DNA of 6,346 nucleotides, from positions 1 through 6,346 of the forward strand of contig CAMLRI010000137.1 in the NCBI GenBank assembly GCA_946482385.1, read 5' to 3'. Source of the DNA: an uncultured Cellvibrio sp. (GTDB lineage: Bacteria > Pseudomonadota > Gammaproteobacteria > Pseudomonadales > Cellvibrionaceae). Positions 5,198-6,346 of the stretch are shown one piece after another (the stretch's first letter is position 1; the number at the start of each line of letters is the position of its first letter). Position numbers and translations under genes: made by a program. The notes under the pieces are model-generated. The model had not been told where the DNA came from. It saw only the letters and a list, made by a program, of their open reading frames with translations, and did no database searches.

Positions 5198-6346
5198 AAC
5201 AGGTATTTTTTGTTGCGCCCACGGGCTTTGGCACGGGGCTGACCTCGGTGTGCCTGGGGTTGGTGCGGGCTTTGGATAAACAGGGCCTGAGCGTCGGCTT
5301 TTGCAAGCCCATTGCCCAGCACGGCGGCAGCGCCAGCGACCAGGACCCCTCGCTGCTGTTTGCCCGGCAGCTGCTGGGGCGCGCGCCCGAGCCGCCCCTG
5401 AGCCTGGATTACGCCCAGAGCAAACTGGCTGCCGGCGCCCTGGAGCAGCTGCTGGAGGATGTGGTCAGCCTCTGCCAGCGCTGCGGCGAGGGGGTGGATA
5501 TCCTGGTGGTGGAAGGCCTGGTGCCCCTGGCCAAAAGCCCGTTTATCCAGCGGCTGAATATCCAGATTGCCAGCGCCCTGGATAGCGACATCATCCTGGT
5601 GGCGGCCAAAAACCAGCTGAGCGATGCCGAACTCAGCCAGCAAATCGGCGTTACCGCCAACTTTTACCGCAGCGGCAGCGAAGACAAGGTGATCGGCTGC
5701 ATCCTCAACAAGGTGGGCGCCCCCCAGGATCTGGCGGCGGTGGTTGCCACCGAGGAGCCCCCCAGCGGCCAGGGGCTGCCGCCGGAGGACTTGGCGGGGC
5801 TGGAGATATTTACCCACGGCAAGGTCAATTTGCTCGGCCAGATCCGCTTCAACCCCTTGTTCCTCGCCCCCCGGGTGTTGGATATCGCCCACAACCTGCA
5901 CTGCCGCTCCATCAACGACAAAGCCGACCTGGGCCGCCGCGTAACCGAAGTGGCGGTCTGCGCCCGCACCCTGCACAACATGCTCCACACCCTCAAGGCC
6001 GGCAGCCTGCTGGTAACCCCCGGCGACCGCGAGGATGTGGTGCTGGTGGCCTGCCTGGCAGCGCTCAACGGGGTGCAGCTGGCCGGCATACTGCTCACCG
6101 GCGGCTATGTGCCCGACAGCCGCCTGCTGCAACTCTGCCAGGTGGCGCTGGATACCGGCCTGCCACTGCTGTTGTGCAACAGCGACACCTACCGCACCGC
6201 CCAGCAGCTGGAGCGCCTTAACCAGGATGTGCCGGCGGATGATGTACAGCGTATCGAACAGGTGATCGCCGGGGTGGCCGACGCCCTGGTGATGGCGCCG
6301 GTGCTGGCCCGCGCCCAGCGCATCAAGCCCAGCCGCTTATCGCCCG
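5194..6346 (+). CDS. pta: Phosphate acetyltransferase Pta (long form), catalytic domain beyond window
   Basis: Pta converts acetyl-CoA and phosphate into acetyl phosphate and CoA, feeding AckA. The 384 codons present match the N-terminal half of the long, roughly 700-residue form found in E. coli. Residues 1-180 form the degenerate P-loop, dethiobiotin-synthetase-like domain: VAPTGFGTGLTSVCLGLVRA (7-26), FCKPIAQ (36-42), VVEGLVP (105-111) and ILNKVGAP (170-177). Residues about 215-330 form the DRTGG regulatory domain, with VCARTLHNMLHTLKAGSLLV (255-274), GDREDVVLVACLAALNGV (277-294) and LLTGGY (300-305). The last residues, RIKPSRLSP, mark the linker just before the PTA_PTB catalytic domain, which is not in the window. 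The start overlaps the ackA stop. Base composition is clearly richer in G+C than narK, with many CTG, GCC and CAG codons. Identity is secure, but catalytic competence cannot be judged here. Confidence 0.96.
   Translation, partial: MKQVFFVAPTGFGTGLTSVCLGLVRALDKQGLSVGFCKPIAQHGGSASDQDPSLLFARQLLGRAPEPPLSLDYAQSKLAAGALEQLLEDVVSLCQRCGEGVDILVVEGLVPLAKSPFIQRLNIQIASALDSDIILVAAKNQLSDAELSQQIGVTANFYRSGSEDKVIGCILNKVGAPQDLAAVVATEEPPSGQGLPPEDLAGLEIFTHGKVNLLGQIRFNPLFLAPRVLDIAHNLHCRSINDKADLGRRVTEVAVCARTLHNMLHTLKAGSLLVTPGDREDVVLVACLAALNGVQLAGILLTGGYVPDSRLLQLCQVALDTGLPLLLCNSDTYRTAQQLERLNQDVPADDVQRIEQVIAGVADALVMAPVLARAQRIKPSRLSP

Noticed and set aside
4882..6132. Long minus-strand reading frame (416 codons) antisense to pta and the end of ackA
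   Set aside because: It lies opposite clear ackA and pta coding sequence. Its translation is low-complexity, rich in Q, G, A and H, as expected from the complement of GC-rich CTG/GCC/CAG codons, and it matches no family I know.

Overview
The window looks like a core-metabolism region of a gammaproteobacterium. All five genes align closely with their Escherichia coli counterparts as I remember them, and the ackA-pta order and overlap are typical of gammaproteobacteria. A Cellvibrio-like or related marine/soil relative is my guess, based on gene style and on a structured intergenic repeat I associate with that group. This placement is an inference.

Layout. On the minus strand, reading right to left, lie narL (1956-1282; nitrate/nitrite response regulator) and then moeA (1122 to beyond the left edge; molybdenum insertion into molybdopterin). 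Between them sits a 104-bp element bounded by perfect 26-bp inverted repeats (1155-1258). On the plus strand, divergent from narL, lie narK (2165-3844; nitrate/nitrite MFS transporter), ackA (3947-5197; acetate kinase) and pta (5194 to beyond the right edge; phosphate acetyltransferase). The narL-narK spacer (1957-2164) carries a candidate NarL 7-2-7 binding site within a larger dyad-rich stretch. I found no tRNA, rRNA, CRISPR array or transposase gene.

How the genes fit together. NarL senses nitrate through a partner kinase not present here. NarK moves nitrate in and nitrite out. MoeA makes the molybdenum cofactor that nitrate reductases need. AckA-Pta interconverts acetyl-CoA and acetate with ATP gain, which matters when respiration is limited. 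The theme is adjustment to low oxygen or nitrate, but no nitrate reductase gene, narX/narQ or clear FNR box is in view, so a full nitrate-respiration locus cannot be claimed.

No wholly new system is evident. The points most worth a second look are the structured inverted-repeat element, the candidate NarL operator, a NarK with an apparent extra pair of membrane segments in its central loop, and a 15-bp tandem duplication that extends the AckA tail and supplies the pta ribosome-binding site.
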